Part shown: in pieces, positions 11,521 to 25,010 of the stretch
Position numbering within the stretch: position 1 is the first letter of the stretch
Layout: each line of letters opens with the position of its first letter
Assembly (NCBI GenBank): GCA_903813345.2
Contig: CAIIXF020000011.1
Location: forward strand, 17,839,754 to 17,903,753
DNA: 64,000 bases
Direction of reading: 5' to 3'
DNA from: Owenia fusiformis
Lineage: Eukaryota > Annelida > Polychaeta > Sabellida > Oweniidae
Translations under genes and position numbers: made by a program
Notes under the pieces: model-generated
The model's input: only the letters and a program-made list of their open reading frames with translations
Databases searched by the model: none
What the model was told of the DNA's origin: nothing

Positions 11521-13960
11521 ATCACAATAGATTATAATTATATCATTGATAATTGAGAGTTTATTCAAAGATGGCAGCAGCATTCTCAGAACAAAACAAT
11601 CAGAATCTCATTAATCTTTTGTTCACGTTAGTTATTTAAACTTTATATTCATATATAGATGGCAGTTCTTAAATATATGATAGACACCAATAATTCAACA
11701 TCATAATTTAACCTTTTCCATTAAATATACCCTGTATCAAGCACAGAAACGTATTTACACCCTTTACTAAAATGGCAACCCCTGTATCACGCACTTGTTC
11801 ATACATTAAAATAAAGAATAGTAATGCATTAAGCATTTCTTAAAATATTGCCTTTGGTGAAAAGGAGGTCAAATTATTGAAAAAGTAGTTGATGGGTTAA
11901 TCATCGATATCACTGAGTCCAATTGCCTTACATGTAATTTCATTGTCTTCTCTAATAAATCTCATCATTTTTGTTCTAATTAACTTAACAAAATATCATG
12001 TCGCTTATCTTTTGGGAGATGTTGTATTTGAGATTGTTCGGAAAAGATTGGTTGGTCAATTGTACATGTTACCTGCAATATTGTCACCACTTGTAAATAT
12101 GATTCTCCCTTTAATCGACACTTAAATGCAAATTTATCTAATATAGTATTCGATGAATAAATTGACTGCTACGACGCAAAAGAGTTTACAAGTACGGCGT
12201 CATATCAAAATTCAACCAAAAATATTTTGCAAGATTTGGCATTTTGACCTGCATAAACACCTATCTTGCTTATCAATAACTATATGATACTATTTATTTT
12301 GTCAACAGGCACCTTGAAATTGGTGAGGGTCAGGGATTTGATAAATAAATTTTGTTTAGCGAAATGTTTACAACGTGCAAAAACTGTGAAACTACCATTT
12401 TGTTTTAATTTATTTGGCCTTATGCTTCGTCGCTTTCCACCGAGTCTACAACCTTATGAATAAAGATGGCTCTTTGTCCATTTTATAAAATCTGTCAAAT
12501 ACAGCACTCCAAATAAGGTAAAAACAAATCAATTCATAATTGGAAGTAGTTAAGTAATATTCAGAATCAGCAGCAAAGCAACAGCTCAGTGGATGGATCA
12601 AAATTAATTTATTTCGATATTAGTAAACCATTCAAGAGTATCACCACCACCGTCCGTGCCATCGTGGGGGGGACGCTTTATGATTTAATTTGTATTTCAA
12701 AAGAATAACTGGGCTCGGTAAATATTATTTCATAATCTGAGTTTTGAGCGCTTAAACTGGATTACTGAATTTTTGTAAAATGGAGTGTGTTTGGATAATG
12801 TTAATCAGTCAAACCTTTCAAAGGGCTATTCAAAACCAATACAATTGACCCTCTTTGTAAATGAAATAAAACCTAAAAAGGGCCGGCCTCGAGGAGTCGA
12901 CGACCACATAAATTGGCGCCTTTGGATGGACATGGAGTGTTTTAAATCAAAGTTTTAAACCAATGTACAAGTAAGTACAACTGCCCATATTCACGGGGTG
13001 ACAACTACGACCATTAATTTGAATTCTATACCTACCAAGTGTTTGAAAATCAAGGGTTTTGAGTCTCATACTACATCGTTTTTCTTCAAACTTGTATAGT
13101 ATAGATCATGACTCGTGGAATATTCTAAATGGACAAAGCGACAACGTAATTCAAAAAATGATTTTCCCGAAGTTTCCAAAACAATCATATTTCAATAAAA
13201 TTGGAAACTGATTAATTTCGATCTGATTTATGTTTCGCAATGAAAAGAAAATGTTCATAAATCTCAAACAGACGTGGGAGACCCCCATTGTGAGCCTCAT
13301 AATCATAGATCGATTGATATGACATTTATATTTACAACTCTTAACCATTGGAGTACAAATGCACTTGCAAAATTAGAGTACATTCAAACTTGACGTCGTT
13401 ATGGTTAGAAAAAAAACAAGTAAAATATGGTGAAATTTTCACACACGTATTCACGTAATACAGGACGGATCGTTGATTTTATAGTGTAAGGATTTCTCAT
13501 CATATATAATGATAATGGAAGCAATGGAAAGAAGGTATGTTGAATCATTTATTTACTTATCCTATAATTTTGTGCAACTTTAGGTGCACATATATGCACT
13601 TATAGGGTCTTTATTGATATATGTGATATGGATGTTGACACTATCTGATAGCCAAAACTCCGATATAGTCTAACTCATCAAAGCCGGGGGCGTCCCCATC
13701 TAGTACAACCTGTGATACAGTGTTATCACCTCTGCTTATAATCTGCGGGGGTTCGTTTCCATTGCTCAGATTTTCAGGAAAGCACCAAATTTTACATGCA
13801 TGCTCAGAATTTTTGTTTTAACAAGACTGAGACTCATTTTTCGGGATGGCGGCCATTTTGAATTTTGCCTTCTGTACCATCTGTACAAAATAAACGGAAT
13901 ATGTATGAACTAACATTTTAAAACTAGGAAACAAGGATATTTGTGTTTGTCAGTGACTTC
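11521..13960. other. No gene seen
   Basis: AT-rich DNA with several short frames (for example 12266-12463, +) that lack motifs. A cluster of 6-8-bp palindromes at 12881-12920 is discussed in findings. Confidence 0.55.
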
Positions 13961-14540
13961 AAGCCTCATTATTTCCTTATGTCGCAACATTTGATTACAT
14001 AACAACCAATATATCTCCTTATTTTCATTATTACCAGTGGACTCTGACTACTGACAAAGACATTTAGGATAATGTACCTATACACCAGTGAGATAAATGT
14101 TACGGTTCTTTTTAATGATATAATACATACATTGTTAAATGGTCTTGTTTTTTCATACACGATATGGGTAACCCCGAGCCAACTAATTACATGTTTTAGG
14201 TAGGATACAAAAACCTTTACATAAATATTGTATGACTGGTTCATGCGGAGTAAAAAAGTAATAATTATATATAAAGAACCAATTTACATTTCCAAATGAC
14301 TCATCATTCATGAATATGTAAATATTATGTTTAGCGCAAGATTTTTAACAACCAATTTAGCTCCTTTTTAGTCTTGCCAGTGGATTTTGGACTTGATCTG
14401 TACATTAAAAATATTATAAAGATAGAACGGTAAAATAAATGTTAAAGGTAATGATATAAAACATTGTTAAAGGTCTTGTTTCTAATACATACAGTACAGG
14501 GTACATGTACTCCTCGAGTCTCTCAGCCTCATTATTTGTA
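13960..14540. repeat. Two diverged tandem copies of a 270-330 bp sequence
   Basis: The shared order is GCCTCATTATTT, AACAACCAATWTAKCTCCTT, CCAGTGGA, AATGATATAAWACATTGTTA and GGTCTTGTTT. Copy 1 starts near 13963 and copy 2 near 14330. Confidence 0.65.
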
Positions 14541-15801
14541 TGTCAATACAACCATTTACGACCTTTAAAGAAGTTTGGCATCTTCATCAAAAAAATATTC
14601 ACCGGCTAAATTTTTATCATTATTTTTTTACAATTGTGATACAATGCGGAGTGTTTGGCATTCCAATCACCCATAACGAAGATGTGGTCAAAAAGACCAT
14701 GTGCAGTATGGCAAGTGATTTTAGACGGTCATATCTTTCACCATGAGTACTTTTTTGGCATAAATACAGTGGTTTTTATGAAAACAATATGTTTTTTTCA
14801 AGTGAAGTCCCCATGATGATAAAAAATATCAATAAAACAATTCCAAAAATTATGAATATAGACCCCTGTCAACATTTTTTTCATAATATTGAACCTATTT
14901 ACTCAAAAGAGGATCTCCCTTTTATGATTTTTATTGCATGAAAAGATTATTCAACAAGGGGTCTAAAACATCTTCAAAAACAGAATGGTAGTCTAGTTTT
15001 GAAGATATCAATTTTCAATGGTCAAACTTATGCTGAAAACAATGGATAGCACTAGTTTTCCCTGTAAGTGTTAGAGAACAGCAATATCATGTTGGTAATA
15101 TTTGGATAAAGATACAGCAAAACCTGGTGTGAGAGTTCTAGATAAGAATATCTGAGTTGAGATGATGAGTAACCGTGTATTGTGAACATGTTTGGCATCA
15201 ATGGGTCCACTCAATGGAGGATTACATAAGCTAGAAAAGTCAGTACAACTACGTCAAAGGCACACAAGAGCAAAATGGTCAGGGGAGAGTAAGAGTAGAA
15301 GATAATATGCATACTTGATCGATATTTTGTCGAGACCTAGTATTGCAACATAAAATGTTGCTAGGTAGTACTTTTATCATAGATCATTCCTATTGGTACC
15401 CGCACAAGTGCCCATTATCCGGAATCCTTCATTAAGATATGTTCATTAATTATTGACAGCCAACAAAGCTACCTTTATGTAACTTATACGGGGAGCCATG
15501 TCATCTTCTTTTTGGACTCTTGTGTATGATATACTAATGCATTGTTTCTAATAACTCCCTTTCTTTCACTCCCCGTGTCTGTTGAGAGGGGGTTTCCCGA
15601 ACCTCATTATGTAGACTGAACTGTTTGGAGCCAAAGTCATACTCTACCCTCTCGGCACTCTACCTTCAATCGCCAAAAATGGCATTTATCTGTGGCTCGA
15701 GCTAGAAAATTAGCCTATTGCAATAGAAAATCCAAATGGATTGTTTTGTATTATACTCGACTCAGTTCTGGACAAGGTGGCTGACTTAATGGTATAACTT
15801 G
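14541..15801. other. No gene seen
   Basis: No supported exon, RNA gene or repeat. A short frame at 14540-14746 (+) has no recognisable features. Confidence 0.55.
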
Positions 15802-15809
15802 GCGTTTCC

Positions 15810-16528
15810 TAGCCTTGCCCCAAGTCGGTCTCTTTTACTTATCTTGATTTCTATTATGACCGCCTTGTACCAAAGAGAAAGCCACGTGCTTTACCGACAG
15901 TTTGTTTATGTCGGTGATTTTGACCAATAGCACGCGATCTTTCAATGTCTAAATATAGGTTACAAACACACGAGGTAATGCTAATGTCGATTTTGCTCCA
16001 ATCAGCAAGTTAGTATCTGAACCTTTGATAATGGCATTGTGGGAAGTCCTACCTCGCTTTACTATCATAAGCTTTGAAAACTGAAAATGACCCTCGCAAA
16101 ATTGATAAACGTTTTATTTGCTAAATATAATTGAAAGTAATTTGAATGTATTTTGAATATTGAACCGATTTAATATCAGAGAGTTGATGACTGATCGGTT
16201 CACATATAAACACTTATAGTTATGCTGTAAAAAGGATAATGAAAAGTAATTATATTTCTGGTGAATGCGTTTTATTGTAAGGGAGATACCTGGATTTGCA
16301 GACTGCAAGCATGCCGCATGGTTGTTATAACTTCACAACCGCATGGCGAACACGTGGATTTATTTATTGATTTTGTATACGACTACCGCTATTGGCTAAT
16401 GCTATAGCGCACGCGTCATAGTTGGTGCATAATTTATCATAATAACAGTGGAGACCTATCGGATTACACAAGGCGGTAATAATTCAAGATCAGATAAAGT
16501 AAAAAATACCGACTTGTGGCAAGGCTAG
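15810..16528. mobile_element. hAT-like MITE, 719 bp, with 8-bp target duplication
   Basis: TIRs of about 65 bp begin TAGCCTTGCCCCAAGTCGGT on the left and CTAGCCTTGCCACAAGTCGG on the right (inverse strand). They are flanked by GCGTTTCC at 15802-15809 and 16529-16536. An 8-bp duplication fits hAT. There is no transposase frame. Confidence 0.88.
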
Positions 16529-16536
16529 GCGTTTCC

Positions 16537-18150
16537 CTGCTCTAAAAATAACGTTGGCTATAACCACAATAGTCACATGGGTTCAAAAATAAATTGTGAC
16601 GTTTTATGAAAATTCAGAGCCATAGCGGACAAATCTTTTGATACCTATCCGTGTTGTCGATCTACCTAAATCAGAGAGATATTTTACCATGCGTTCTTAT
16701 CCTGCATTAAAAGCAGAAGCTGTAGAGATGGATAAAAAGGGGAAACAATCACACAAAACAGGCGCAAATGGCCGTACACCCGCTGTACCATGGATTTTAA
16801 TTTTGACATATAAAACTTCCAGGCTCCATACCGCTTTATCAAGAATACTAAGACAATATGTTTTATACTCTCTTGTGCAAATATATGTTCGTCGAGACTA
16901 CACGATTAGGGATACGGTATGCCACATTGTACACCTTGCAACATTGTCAATATGAGTGTTATTTCTAATCCCGGGTTTCTAGTACTTCAACTGAGAAGTT
17001 TATCATCTATTGAAACGATTGAAACATGTTTTCATTCAAAAAGTAGATTTCTATACTAAATGACTTTTTTGCCCCTTGTCTCGCTACGCTCATCTATGTA
17101 TGTGATTTTTTCTGAGAATTTTTGGCGAGGCGGTTTACATCAAGACAGTGGATCCAAACAACTTTTTGTACCTATTGATTTAATGCGTTCGCATTGGTCT
17201 AACGGTTGACTGCGCTCGTAAACAAAAGGGACGAGTTACGGCAAAGTTTCAGTGGTCAAAAATGTTAATTTGAATCTTACGATAACATTCATGATATTGT
17301 GCGATATACGTATTTAACAACAACATTTAACAACGTATTTAACAACAACAACTTTGTTGTTGACATTGGGGACAAAGTTAAGGTTTGAACTGACTTTTAA
17401 GGAGCTAAGTCAAACGAATGCAAAGGGTAACAAGGCAACATGACAAAATGTCACCTACTTGTGAGTCATTGCATATGCATTGGCTTAAAAAATGGTAACA
17501 AGTACATGTAAGTATGGAAACAAGTCCACTTATCCGTTAGTTGCCATGGTAACATGTTACGTCAATGCATTTTTAAGTTACAGTATGTAAGAAAAGTAAG
17601 AAGTGTTTTAAGACAAATAACCTGTTTCCATGATCACACCGGAATAGCCTGACAACGGTAAAGTCAGATACCGTTGTCACAAATGGCGGACATAAACGTC
17701 GCTTCATGTTTAATCACTTGGTCCTCATTTCATGGGATTTTATCGTCGCTAATTCTGTGCATATATTAAGCTCTTGCGATGATGTTTCATATGAAATCCC
17801 AATTTCGATCTAATTGGGTCGTGAATCGCCAAAATATAGCGTCTTCGATATCGTCAATGACAACGGAATCTGAATTTTGAGTAATTTAGAAAGACAACGG
17901 CATATTTTTTATTTTTTATTTTTATTCATTTATTTAGACACAACACTATTTGTAACAGTGGCACTCTCAATGGGTGCGTCTATACTCAAAAATTAAAACT
18001 TTATATACATGGCTTAAAAAAACTTAACTAAAATCACTTTAAAAACATTCATTATGCTTTAAAAAATAGAAAATCAGAAGATGTTCTTCAGCATATGGTA
18101 ATTACAGTGTCCGTTGTCCCGTATATCATTTTGATCGGTTAAATTAAAGA
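16537..18150. other. No gene seen
   Basis: A 105-codon frame at 16638-16955 (+) has no recognised domain. A perfect 11-bp inverted repeat TGACAACGGTA / TACCGTTGTCA lies at 17650-17679. Confidence 0.55.
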
Positions 18151-18164
18151 CTTCATTTCGATGG

Positions 18165-18290
18165 AATAATACTGCAGATGGTTACAAAATGTTACAAGTG
18201 CACGTATTAAATTACTGCAGATGGTTACAAAATGTTACAAGTCCACGTATAAAATTACTGCAGATGGTTACAAAATGTTTAAGTCCACTT
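18165..18290. repeat. 43-bp tandem repeat, three copies
   Basis: The unit is ACTGCAGATGGTTACAAAAT followed by GTTACAAGTSCACGTATWAA. GTTACAAAAT starts at 18181 and 18224, with a third copy following at the same spacing. Confidence 0.85.
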
Positions 18291-18462
18291 ATTTGTTACC
18301 GATGGTAACATATATTGGCAGAAAAATGTGTTGGAACTCGTAACAATATGTCACCACTTCTTAAATTATGGCATAACAAAATATTCCTCAGTCGATAAAC
18401 GTCAAAAAATATTTATATTACGAGTGAATGATTAACTAGAATATAATATGACGGGTATATGT

Positions 18463-18787
18463 CCACCCGTGTAGCTCAGCGGTAGCGCAGGTACCTCTTA
18501 CGCAATAGGTCCCGGATTCGATCCCCGGTTCAGGCAAGACTAAAGCTTGTTTGCGTGAAGTATCTCAGGGTGTTTTACTGAGTGGTCCGCAACTCGTACA
18601 AAAGGCTGTGGTGTGTGCTTGTATGTCAATGTATAAGTGCACATAAAAGAACACAGGGCTCCTTCAAGGAGGGGTTTCTGGGTCTATCTTCCATGTTAAT
18701 TACGTAAATTACGACCATATATATACGGGACATACCCAAGAGGTATTGCTCACCTTCATTGATGGGAAACAAAATACAATACAATAA
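18463..18787 (+). mobile_element. tRNA-derived SINE
   Basis: The head resembles a tRNA gene, with A box TAGCTCAGCGG (18472-18482) and B box GGATTCGATCC (18514-18524) at normal spacing. No acceptor stem can form, and the sequence runs on about 250 bp into a body and an AAAATACAATACAATA tail (18771-18787). It is a SINE rather than a working tRNA. Confidence 0.88.
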
Positions 18788-19395
18788 CTAGTGTAAAGTC
18801 CACAACTTATCGCCAGTTAGTGCTAAAGGGGTTCCAAATGGGGATACGCCAATGTGCGGAAAATGGATTTTTGTTTGTATGAATTTGTGAGGGTTAAATT
18901 CATATCAGGTAAAATATATCGGCTATATTAGGTGAAGGATATTGAGATTAACCAAAGGCCAATGTTATATATACTAGAATGCAATAAATCCTACACAATC
19001 CAGTGATTTATTATATGTTTTTAACTTTCTAGAGGGGGGCCAATAATGCTATGTTGCCTCGGCACCTCACAATCTATGTAAATAATTATGTTGAATTATA
19101 TAGAAATAAATAACAATAACCTATAATATATACTAGAATATGCATGAAAAAACTCTTGTTGGAAACATCAAAGTAGGCGACAAAGATGTGTGTGGGGTAC
19201 TATGATATAACGCGGTCCTACTGTATTATTCATAAAGGCATTAGCACATTTCTTACAAATGCAAAATGTAAACAAGAAGATATATCATGACGTGTAGTGA
19301 ACAAGTACAACTGGTTTTAGAAAGATGAAAATAAGCAACAATTACTAGTAATCATTATCATTATCTAAACCGTTTTTTACTTTCTTTGTTTACAG
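18788..19395. other. Region upstream of the fucosyltransferase exon; no coding exon seen
   Basis: The acceptor of the fucosyltransferase exon ends at 19395. The initiator exon should lie upstream, but I could not identify one here. Confidence 0.5.
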
Positions 19396-20542
19396 GGCAC
19401 ACAGTAAGAGGCGATGCCGGAAAATAATCATCGCGCTGGTACCAGCATTTTGTATAGTATACGTATTCATCTACATGCAGTGCCCCCTGTTTAATATACC
19501 CACTCCCAAAAACCCTGCAATATCGACCAAGAAGCTGTTCTTAGCGACACCAATGTTCATGAGCCGATGGCATATGAATTTTGATGAATGTCCAGTTAAT
19601 GACTGTGTGACAACTGAGGATTTCTACGCTGCGGATGCTGTAGTGTTTCATAACTATGAGATCCAGCCCTGGCTGTGGTGGTATTCAACGTTTTACCAAA
19701 GACCACCGAACCAAAAGTGGATTTTCTTCGGCCAAGAGTCTGAAGTACGAACAGCGTGGGATTCTGCATCGCTTAATAATATTTTCAATTGGACTGCGAC
19801 GTATAAACGAACGTCCGACATAGTAGTTCCATACGGAGGATATACACGTCTTACACAACAAGAACAAATGACGCTACGGAAAAAAACCTTCGACTATGCT
19901 CGAGGAAAGTCAAAGCTAGCTATGATCTTGTCCAGTCATTGTGGAGCATTAACAAGTGGCAGATGGGAGCTGGTTGAAGAGCTCCAAAAATACATTAACA
20001 TTGATGTGTTTGGAAAGTGCCATAACACACCTTGTCCCGAGCCATGTAACATTGAGGAGATGGGTAAACAATACAAGTTCTATCTATCATTTGAAAATTC
20101 AAGATGCGAAGATTATATTACAGAGAAATTTTGGGGTAATGCCCTGGGATCAGGGGAAATGGTACCTATTGTACTAGGTGGCTACAATAAAACAGACTAT
20201 AGCGATGTAAGTCCACCAAACTCATTCATACATGCGACTGATTTCAAAACACCGCGAGAACTTGCAAATTATATGCTCCTACTTGACAAAGAAGATGCTC
20301 TTTACAACGAATACCATAGGTGGAGACGTACTCATAAAGTATTCAAGCAAAAGATTGTGAACAAAGACTGTAGTTTTTGTAAAAATCTTCACAATGCGAC
20401 AAAGTTCGAGAAACATTCCATCCATAAAGACCTCCATACGTTTTGGAATCGTCAAACCAACTGCAAAGTTATCAACCTTCCCTCGGATTCATTTCATAAT
20501 GCTGTGATAAGTTACACAAGATACCTGTTTGGAATTATATGA
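19396..20542 (+). CDS. Alpha-1,3-fucosyltransferase (GT10), large 3' exon
   Basis: GT10 enzymes move fucose from GDP-fucose to N-acetylglucosamine of glycans in the Golgi. The exon opens after a good acceptor (tttacag, ending 19395) and encodes 381 residues to TGA at 20540-20542. Residues 4-9 are basic (KRRCRK) and 10-27 are hydrophobic, a type II signal anchor. The first ATG in the exon (19475) therefore lies after the anchor, and the true start must be in an upstream exon. Family motifs are FNWTATYKRTSD (about 130-141), YKFYLSFENSRCEDYITEKF (226-245), the following VPIVLGG and the late CSFC pair (325-328). N-glycosylation sequons occur at 131, 264 and 333. No upstream coding exon was recognised in 18788-19395. 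A 34-bp tandem repeat begins two bases after the stop. The acceptor specificity is unknown. Confidence 0.93.
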
Positions 20543-20544
20543 TT

Positions 20545-21203
20545 GACACTTTTTAGTTCTACGTAGACAAATGGGACATAGACTTTCTAGTTCTACATAG
20601 ACAGATGTAACATACACTTTCTAGTTCTACGTAGAAAAATGAGACATAGACTTTCTAGTTCTACATAGACATATGTAACATACACTTTCTAGTTCTACGT
20701 AGAAAAATGAGACATAGATTTTCTAGTTAAACGTAGACAAATGGGACATAGACCTTCTAGTTCTACGTAGACAAATGGGACATAGACTTTCTAGTTCTAC
20801 ATAGACAGATGTAACATACACTTTCTAGTTCTACGTAGAAAAATGAGACATAGATTTTCTAGTTAAACGTAGACAAATGGGACATAGACCTTCTAGTTCT
20901 ACGTAGACAAATGGGATATAGACTTTCTAGTTCTACGTAGACAAATGGGACATAGACTTTTAAGTTCTACGTAGACAAATGGGACATAGACTTTCTAGTT
21001 CTACGTAGACAAATGGGATATAGACTTTCTAGTTCTACGTAGACAAATGGGACATAGACTTTCTAGTTCTGCGTAGACAAATGAGACATAGACTCTCTAG
21101 TTCTACATAGACAAATGAGACATAGACTTTCTAGTTCTACATAGACAAATGAGACATAGATTTTATAGTTCTACGTAGATAAATGAGGTATGGACTTTCT
21201 AGC
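20545..21203. repeat. 34-bp minisatellite abutting the fucosyltransferase stop
   Basis: About 19 units of TAGTTCTACGTAGACAAATG + GGACATAGACTTTC start two bases after the stop codon. TTCTACGTAGA is itself a near-palindrome around CTACGTAG. Variant blocks (CATAGACAGATGTAACATAC) recur in higher-order pairs near 20575-20720 and 20790-20850. Confidence 0.97.
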
Positions 21204-22030
21204 AAAGAGCATCTTACTACGATACAGGATATAATTTTACATTGTCAATTGAAAGACGAATGAAAATATCTTTCCAGAATATGTCTTCAACATAAGTGCA
21301 GTATTTTTGCAAATCCTCATGTAGCTAGTATTTATATAATTATTTACAATTTATCTGGTATTGTATCATATTATTTATATTACTATTATATAAGACGTAA
21401 TTTTACACTGTACATCGAACGACGAATGAAAATATTTCCCAAAAATGTCTTTAACATAAGAATGTATTACTTTTAGCAAATCACCATGTAGCTAGTATTT
21501 ATATAAATATTTACATTTTTATCTGCGATTGTTTATATTACGATAGCCTACAGAATATAATTTTACATCGTCAATCGAACGACGAATGAAAATATTTCCC
21601 AAAAATGTCTTTAACATAAGAATGTATTACTTTTAGCAAATCACCATGTAGCTAGTATTTATATAAATATTTACATTTTTATCTGTGATTGTTTATATTA
21701 CGATAGCCTACAGAATATAATTTTACATCGTCAATCGAACGACGAATGAAAATATTTCCCAAAAATGTCTTTAACTAAGTACATTATTTTTGCAAATCCC
21801 CATGTAGCTAGTATTTACATGACGATTTACATTTGTATCAGTGATTGTATTATATTACATTTATACAAGAAGTAATTTTACATAGTCAATCGAAAGACGC
21901 ATGGAAATATTTTTTTCAAAAAAGGTCTTTTAAGTATATTTGTAACTGCCCATGTAGCTAGTCCAATATGTTTATTTACATTTTTATCGGTGATTGTATA
22001 TATCTACAATGTACTAGCTAGTATAGATTT
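21204..22030. repeat. 160-bp tandem repeat, about five copies
   Basis: GACGAATGAAAATATTTCCC starts at 21421, 21581 and 21741, exactly 160 apart. More diverged copies start near 21254 and 21890. The middle two copies are nearly identical, so they are recent. Confidence 0.93.
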
Positions 22031-22279
22031 TGGAATTTAGCATGGAGTAAAGACCTAGATCTTACCTCATTATTTTCATGGGATCCTTGTGACCTCCAAA
22101 ACAGCCCCGGTGAAACAAGCCCTCAAAGGCCCGATGTATGTAAACTATATGTCACAATAAAGCTGATATTTTAAATCACAAAGTATTCTACCACTTTTTT
22201 GCTGGTGACATAACTAGGACTGAGCCAACAACATGATGTACAAACAATACAAAGAACAATTTTACAGTAATTGTGGCAA

Positions 22280-22955
22280 GGTACTACCTTGTTAGACATA
22301 CTAATAACTTGGTATTTACATTGTAAATTATACATATCTTAACAGTGCAATGTCCCATGTTACCGAACCGGGGTAAAAGTGCAGATCTTAAACATTTTTG
22401 AAGTTCCGTTTACGTAACGAAAGTGAGATAGTATATGATATCGATGAACTATTTGTTCGCAAATGTTTAGCTTTTCTTAAACATATGATATTGTGATAAA
22501 AATGTAATGGAAATTCTGTCTGCAAGTGAAATCAGAAAAAATCGTAACTTCGAGGATCCGACATTTTGTTACCGAACGGATTAGTTGGAAGAGTGCAGTA
22601 CCGGTGTAAAAGGGTAGGAGGTCCTATCAAATTATGGTCCTACTTTCCATTGGTTTATATGGTGACCTAAATACAACTCTTTCCCTCATTATCTTATTCG
22701 CAGCCAGTAAGGGCCGTTAAGAAAGGGGACCATAATCCCTCGGGGACCATCATTTCTTTCACACCGGTGCACCTGTCTCATTTGATTAAAAAACAGTTTT
22801 CCTTCAGTTTGCACTGATGTCGTTCAACTCCCGGTTTAACTTCGAATTGACAATTATAGGTAGGTCAGCAGAATAAACAATTGTGTTGTCACTTGCTTTG
22901 AACTATTCTAAAATGATAATGAAAAGCCATAATCAGATTATTGTACCTATTCTTC
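22280..22955. repeat. Direct duplication, copy 1, including a foldback-MITE piece
   Basis: This shares CTTGTTAGACATACTAATAA, AAAAGTGCAGATCTTAAACA, ACTCCCGGTTTAACTTCGAA and GAACTATTCTAAAATGATAA in order with 25080-25725. The part at 22355-22600 is related to the element at 5624-6132. Confidence 0.85.
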
Positions 22956-23290
22956 CACCTATTTCAGAACACTTAGTACTATTTTATGCTTGTAAAACGT
23001 CATTTTTATTATAATCTATTCTAATAATGTTCTTTAAATGTTCAAATGTTTTTCATTATTTATAATCACGAATAATCACGATGGAAAGCCGATCTTTGAT
23101 ATGATTTAAAGAAAATGTCAAATATGTAACACGCAGGTTTGCGAAATGAAATTCAGATGACAGATTTCATATGGAACGGTAGTGTGTTCAAAAATTCATA
23201 AGAATTGTTTGAGAGAGGCATAAGGCATGGGTGATTTTCGGTGCACTATTAAATTAAACATACATGAGGAGTAGCTGACATGAATTCCAG

Positions 23291-23551
23291 CCATAGTTGT
23301 TATATATCCGAATTTATTGACATTAGAATTCTACATCGCCACAGACCTCGGAGTAGTCAGAAAAATACAACAATTTATGTAACATTTTGATAATATTTAC
23401 ACAAGTTCTCTACTTTAATAGCATTGTTATTATTGAATTATTTCAGCATTTTGGTACATTAGAAAATACGATCCATCATATTTATTCAATTAACGTTTTT
23501 AGTCGATGTGGAATTCTAATGTCAACAAATTCGGAAATATAAAAACAATGG
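23291..23551. mobile_element. 261-bp inverted-repeat MITE
   Basis: TIRs of about 48 bp share TCCGAATTTRTTGACATTAG and AATTCYACATCG, at 23291-23338 and inverted at 23504-23551. It is non-coding. Confidence 0.85.
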
Positions 23552-24160
23552 CCTTTTAATAAGTGCACCAAAAAGAAGTAAAATCAACCAAGCCTTATAT
23601 CTCCCTCAGAAATTTCCTCATGAATTAAAAATATGACTGAAGAACGTTGGGAAATTATTAAGGCTGCGTTTTTGTACATGCTTTTTGACCGCGAGCATGA
23701 TTTTAATCCTAAAATTAGCTAGATTGTGCTTATATCAACTATGTGTGAAATACCACTGTTTAAAAAAATTGAATATTACACAACCGTATTAATTTCACTT
23801 GCACCGCGGTCGTAGGAAAATACTGTAACTACCTTTCATCAATAATTAAAAAGATTATTAAAAACGCCAAACATTTCTTTGAAATCCAACAATGCACAGT
23901 GATTTTTTAGAGTGAAATGTATGCTTAATTGGCATTGATCTGAGTATATTACGAAATTGAAGCTCTTTTAAGAGAAAATATATGTGTGTGGCCTATATGT
24001 ATGGACAACCTTCACTTCCTGAGACCTTTATAAATTCTAAAAATCAATTGATGTCATACACGAAATGCATCTATTATGTGGTATAAAGTACAAACACAGA
24101 GTATACATTAACAAGCCACATGGTGAACAATATCTTACCTATAACATAGCAGTGTGGACT
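23552..24160. other. No gene seen
   Basis: AT-rich sequence with no supported feature. Confidence 0.55.
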
Positions 24161-24164
24161 TGAT

Positions 24165-25010
24165 GACCCAGAAAGCAAGATTTATCTAAAAACGCTCAAG
24201 ATGGCTGCTAGAATACAAAATGACCACCGAAAAATTGATCAGCTGTAGAACTTCTTACCATGTAACATGTGTGAAGCAAATCTGTTAAGTCCTTTTTTCT
24301 GGAATCGCGATGACAAGATTTATCTAGAAACTTCCAAGATGGCTGCCAGAATGCAAGATGTAACATGTGTGAAAATTTGAAGTCAAACTGTCAAAGTGGT
24401 TTTCCAGGAATCGTGATGAAAAGATTATCTAAAAAACTCTTCCAAGATGGCCGACAGAGTGCAAGATGGCCATCGAAAAGTTAATAAGCTCTAGGACTTC
24501 ATACCATGTAACATGTGAGAAAATTTGAAGTAAATCTGTTAAGTGGTTTTCCTGGAATCATGATAACAAGATTTATCCAAACTCTTCCAAGATGGCCGCC
24601 AGAATGCAAGATGGCCGCCAAAAAGTTGATTATCTCTAGACTTTCTTACCCATCTAACACGTATGGTAATTTGAAGTAAATCTGTTTGCAGTTTTCCTGA
24701 AATCGTGATGACAAGATTTATCTTAAAACTTCCAAGGTGGCCGCCAGAATGCAAGATAGCCACCGAAAAACTAGTGAGGTCGAGGACTTTTTAACATATA
24801 ACATGTGTGAAAATTTGAAGTACATCTGTTAAGTGTTTTTTCTGGAATCACGATGCCAAGATTTCTCTAAAAAATCCAAGATGGCCGCCAGAATGCAAGA
24901 TGGCCGCCGGAAAGTTAATCAGCTCTAGAACATCTTACCATGTAACATGTGTGAAGCAAATCCGTCTGGTGGTTTTCCTGGAATTGTGATGACAAGAAAA
25001 TGAGACTTCA
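24165..25010. repeat. 140-bp tandem units containing CAAGATGGCCGCCAGAATGC
   Basis: About six units share CAAGATGGCCGCCAGAATGC, TTACCATGTAACATGTGTGA and TTTTCCTGGAATCGTGATGA. They start near 24197, 24337, 24442, 24589, 24733 and 24877. A strongly diverged relative lies at 28120-28350. Confidence 0.9.

Noticed and set aside
16638-16955. 105-residue frame
   Set aside because: It has no domain or splice evidence, and such a length is expected by chance in a window of this size.
18463-18535. tRNA gene
   Set aside because: A and B boxes are present, but there is no acceptor-stem pairing, and the sequence continues into a 250-bp body with an AATAC tail, so it is a SINE head.
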